From an uncultured Oscillospiraceae bacterium (GTDB taxonomy: Bacteria > Bacillota > Clostridia > Oscillospirales > Acutalibacteraceae): a stretch of 5,473 bases of DNA. The notes beneath the pieces were generated by a model, which did not search any database, had not been told where the DNA came from, and saw nothing but the letters and a program-made list of their open reading frames with translations. Positions 4,982 through 5,473 of this stretch are shown one piece after another; position 1 is the stretch's first letter; the number at the start of each line of letters is the position of its first letter. The translations under genes were made by a program, and so were the position numbers. Where the stretch lies: NCBI GenBank assembly GCA_900553525.1, contig USDZ01000121.1, forward strand, positions 1 through 5,473. The letters are read 5' to 3'.

Positions 4982-5209
4982 TTAAGGTTTTTCATGGCGG
5001 CTGGACGGCGTGAGGTCGAGATCCAGGGGGCGGTCCAGTTCATCCGAGACGTATTTGCCGGTTTTTTTCCGCTGACGCACGCATTCCGTGAGAAGATACT
5101 CAATCTGTCCGTTGACCGACCGGAAATCGTCCTCAGCCCAGGCGGCGATGGCGTCGTAGAGCTTGGCGGACAGGCGGAGCGGCACCTGTTTTTTCTGCTC
5201 CCCGGCCAT
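4982..5209 (-). CDS. Small Arc-like ribbon-helix-helix DNA-binding protein
   Basis: The 75-aa product has the layout of an Arc/MetJ-type ribbon-helix-helix protein: a short N-terminal strand KQVPLRL (7-13), helix 1 at about 14-26 (SAKLYDAIAAWAE), the turn DDFRSVNGQ, whose RSVN resembles Arc's GRSVNSEI, and helix 2 at about 33-46. A basic RQRKK segment and a polar tail follow. Such proteins dimerise and insert the paired strand into the DNA major groove. The ATG at 5209 lies one base after the SPFH stop (TGA, C, ATG), so translation is probably coupled. No toxin gene is adjacent, arguing against a toxin-antitoxin pair. It may regulate the SPFH operon or act as a small accessory protein; target DNA is unknown. 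GC-rich codon use matches secA, so this is a resident gene. Confidence 0.85.
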   Translation of the reverse strand: MAGEQKKQVPLRLSAKLYDAIAAWAEDDFRSVNGQIEYLLTECVRQRKKTGKYVSDELDRPLDLDLTPSSRHEKP

Positions 5210-5210
5210 G

Positions 5211-5473
5211 TCAATACAGGCTCCCCGAGTTGACGACGGGCTGGGCGTCGTGGTTGCCGCAGAGTACCACCAGCAGATTGGAGACCATGGCCGCCTTCCG
5301 TTCCTCGTCCAGGACGACGGTCTGTTTTTCGTTGAGCCGGTCGAGCGCCATCTCCACCATGCCCACCGCGCCGTCGACGATCATTTTCCGGGCGTCGATG
5401 ATGGCCGAGGCCTGTTGCCGCTGCAGCATGACAGCGGCAATTTCGGGGGCGTAAGCCAGATAGGTGATCCGCG
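5211..5473 (-). CDS. SPFH/band 7 (flotillin/prohibitin-like) protein, C-terminal tail (5' end outside window)
   Basis: The last 86 codons of a protein that begins beyond the window. The tail opens with AYAPEIAAVMLQRQQASAI, a helical Ala/Gln-rich stretch typical of the coiled region after an SPFH domain. Then come RKMIVDGAVGMVEMALDRL, the conserved LDEERKAAMVSNLLVVLCG and the short ending QPVVNSGSLY. I recognise this as the tail of the SPFH-domain proteins common in Clostridia; the membrane anchor and SPFH domain themselves are not visible. These proteins form membrane-associated scaffolds that organise lipid domains or protease complexes; the specific role here is not known. It is followed at one base by the RHH gene, so the two form an operon. 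Confidence 0.85.
   Translation of the reverse strand, partial: RITYLAYAPEIAAVMLQRQQASAIIDARKMIVDGAVGMVEMALDRLNEKQTVVLDEERKAAMVSNLLVVLCGNHDAQPVVNSGSLY

Noticed and set aside
1..5473. CRISPR array, riboswitch or complete mobile element
   Set aside because: No regularly spaced repeats, no recognisable riboswitch aptamer ahead of any gene, and no intact transposase or integrase in the window.

Overview
The window looks like a chromosomal piece of a GC-rich member of the Clostridia, probably a gut Oscillospiraceae-type bacterium. This is an inference from the clostridial-type SecA with a helical insert between ATPase motifs V and VI, and from an SPFH protein tail with clostridial character. Every gene I can support lies on the minus strand, so transcription runs from high to low coordinates.

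Layout in transcription order: (1) 5473-5211, the C-terminal tail of an SPFH/band 7 (flotillin-like) protein. (2) 5209-4982, a 75-aa Arc-like ribbon-helix-helix protein starting one base after the SPFH stop, followed by GC-rich hairpins and a U-tract that act as terminator. (3) About 4860-3264, a sharply AT-rich block unlike its flanks. It holds one unrecognised 358-aa gene (4773-3697) with a near-consensus promoter, paired direct repeats over the -35 box, a strong SD and a long terminator hairpin. It also holds a tRNA T-arm-like scrap, an 11-bp tandem repeat, and a decayed IS256/Mutator-type insertion sequence that keeps only the first ~24 codons of its transposase. (4) 3262-3234, the secA promoter, two bases from the presumed IS target duplication, then a short leader with a possible 15-codon uORF. 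(5) 3159-421, complete secA (912 aa, TTG start). (6) 302-1, the N-terminal 100 codons of ychF (GTG start), running off the window.

The two GC-rich blocks are housekeeping genes: protein export (SecA), a ribosome-associated ATPase (YchF) and a membrane-scaffold-type operon (SPFH plus RHH). The AT-rich block between them reads as a horizontally acquired one-gene insertion, insulated from secA by its own terminator. I see no proven new system. The best leads are the orphan cysteine-rich gene with its own regulatory cassette, the 12-bp inverted repeat that could hide the transposase start codon in read-through transcripts, and the secA leader uORF whose stop overlaps the secA ribosome binding site.
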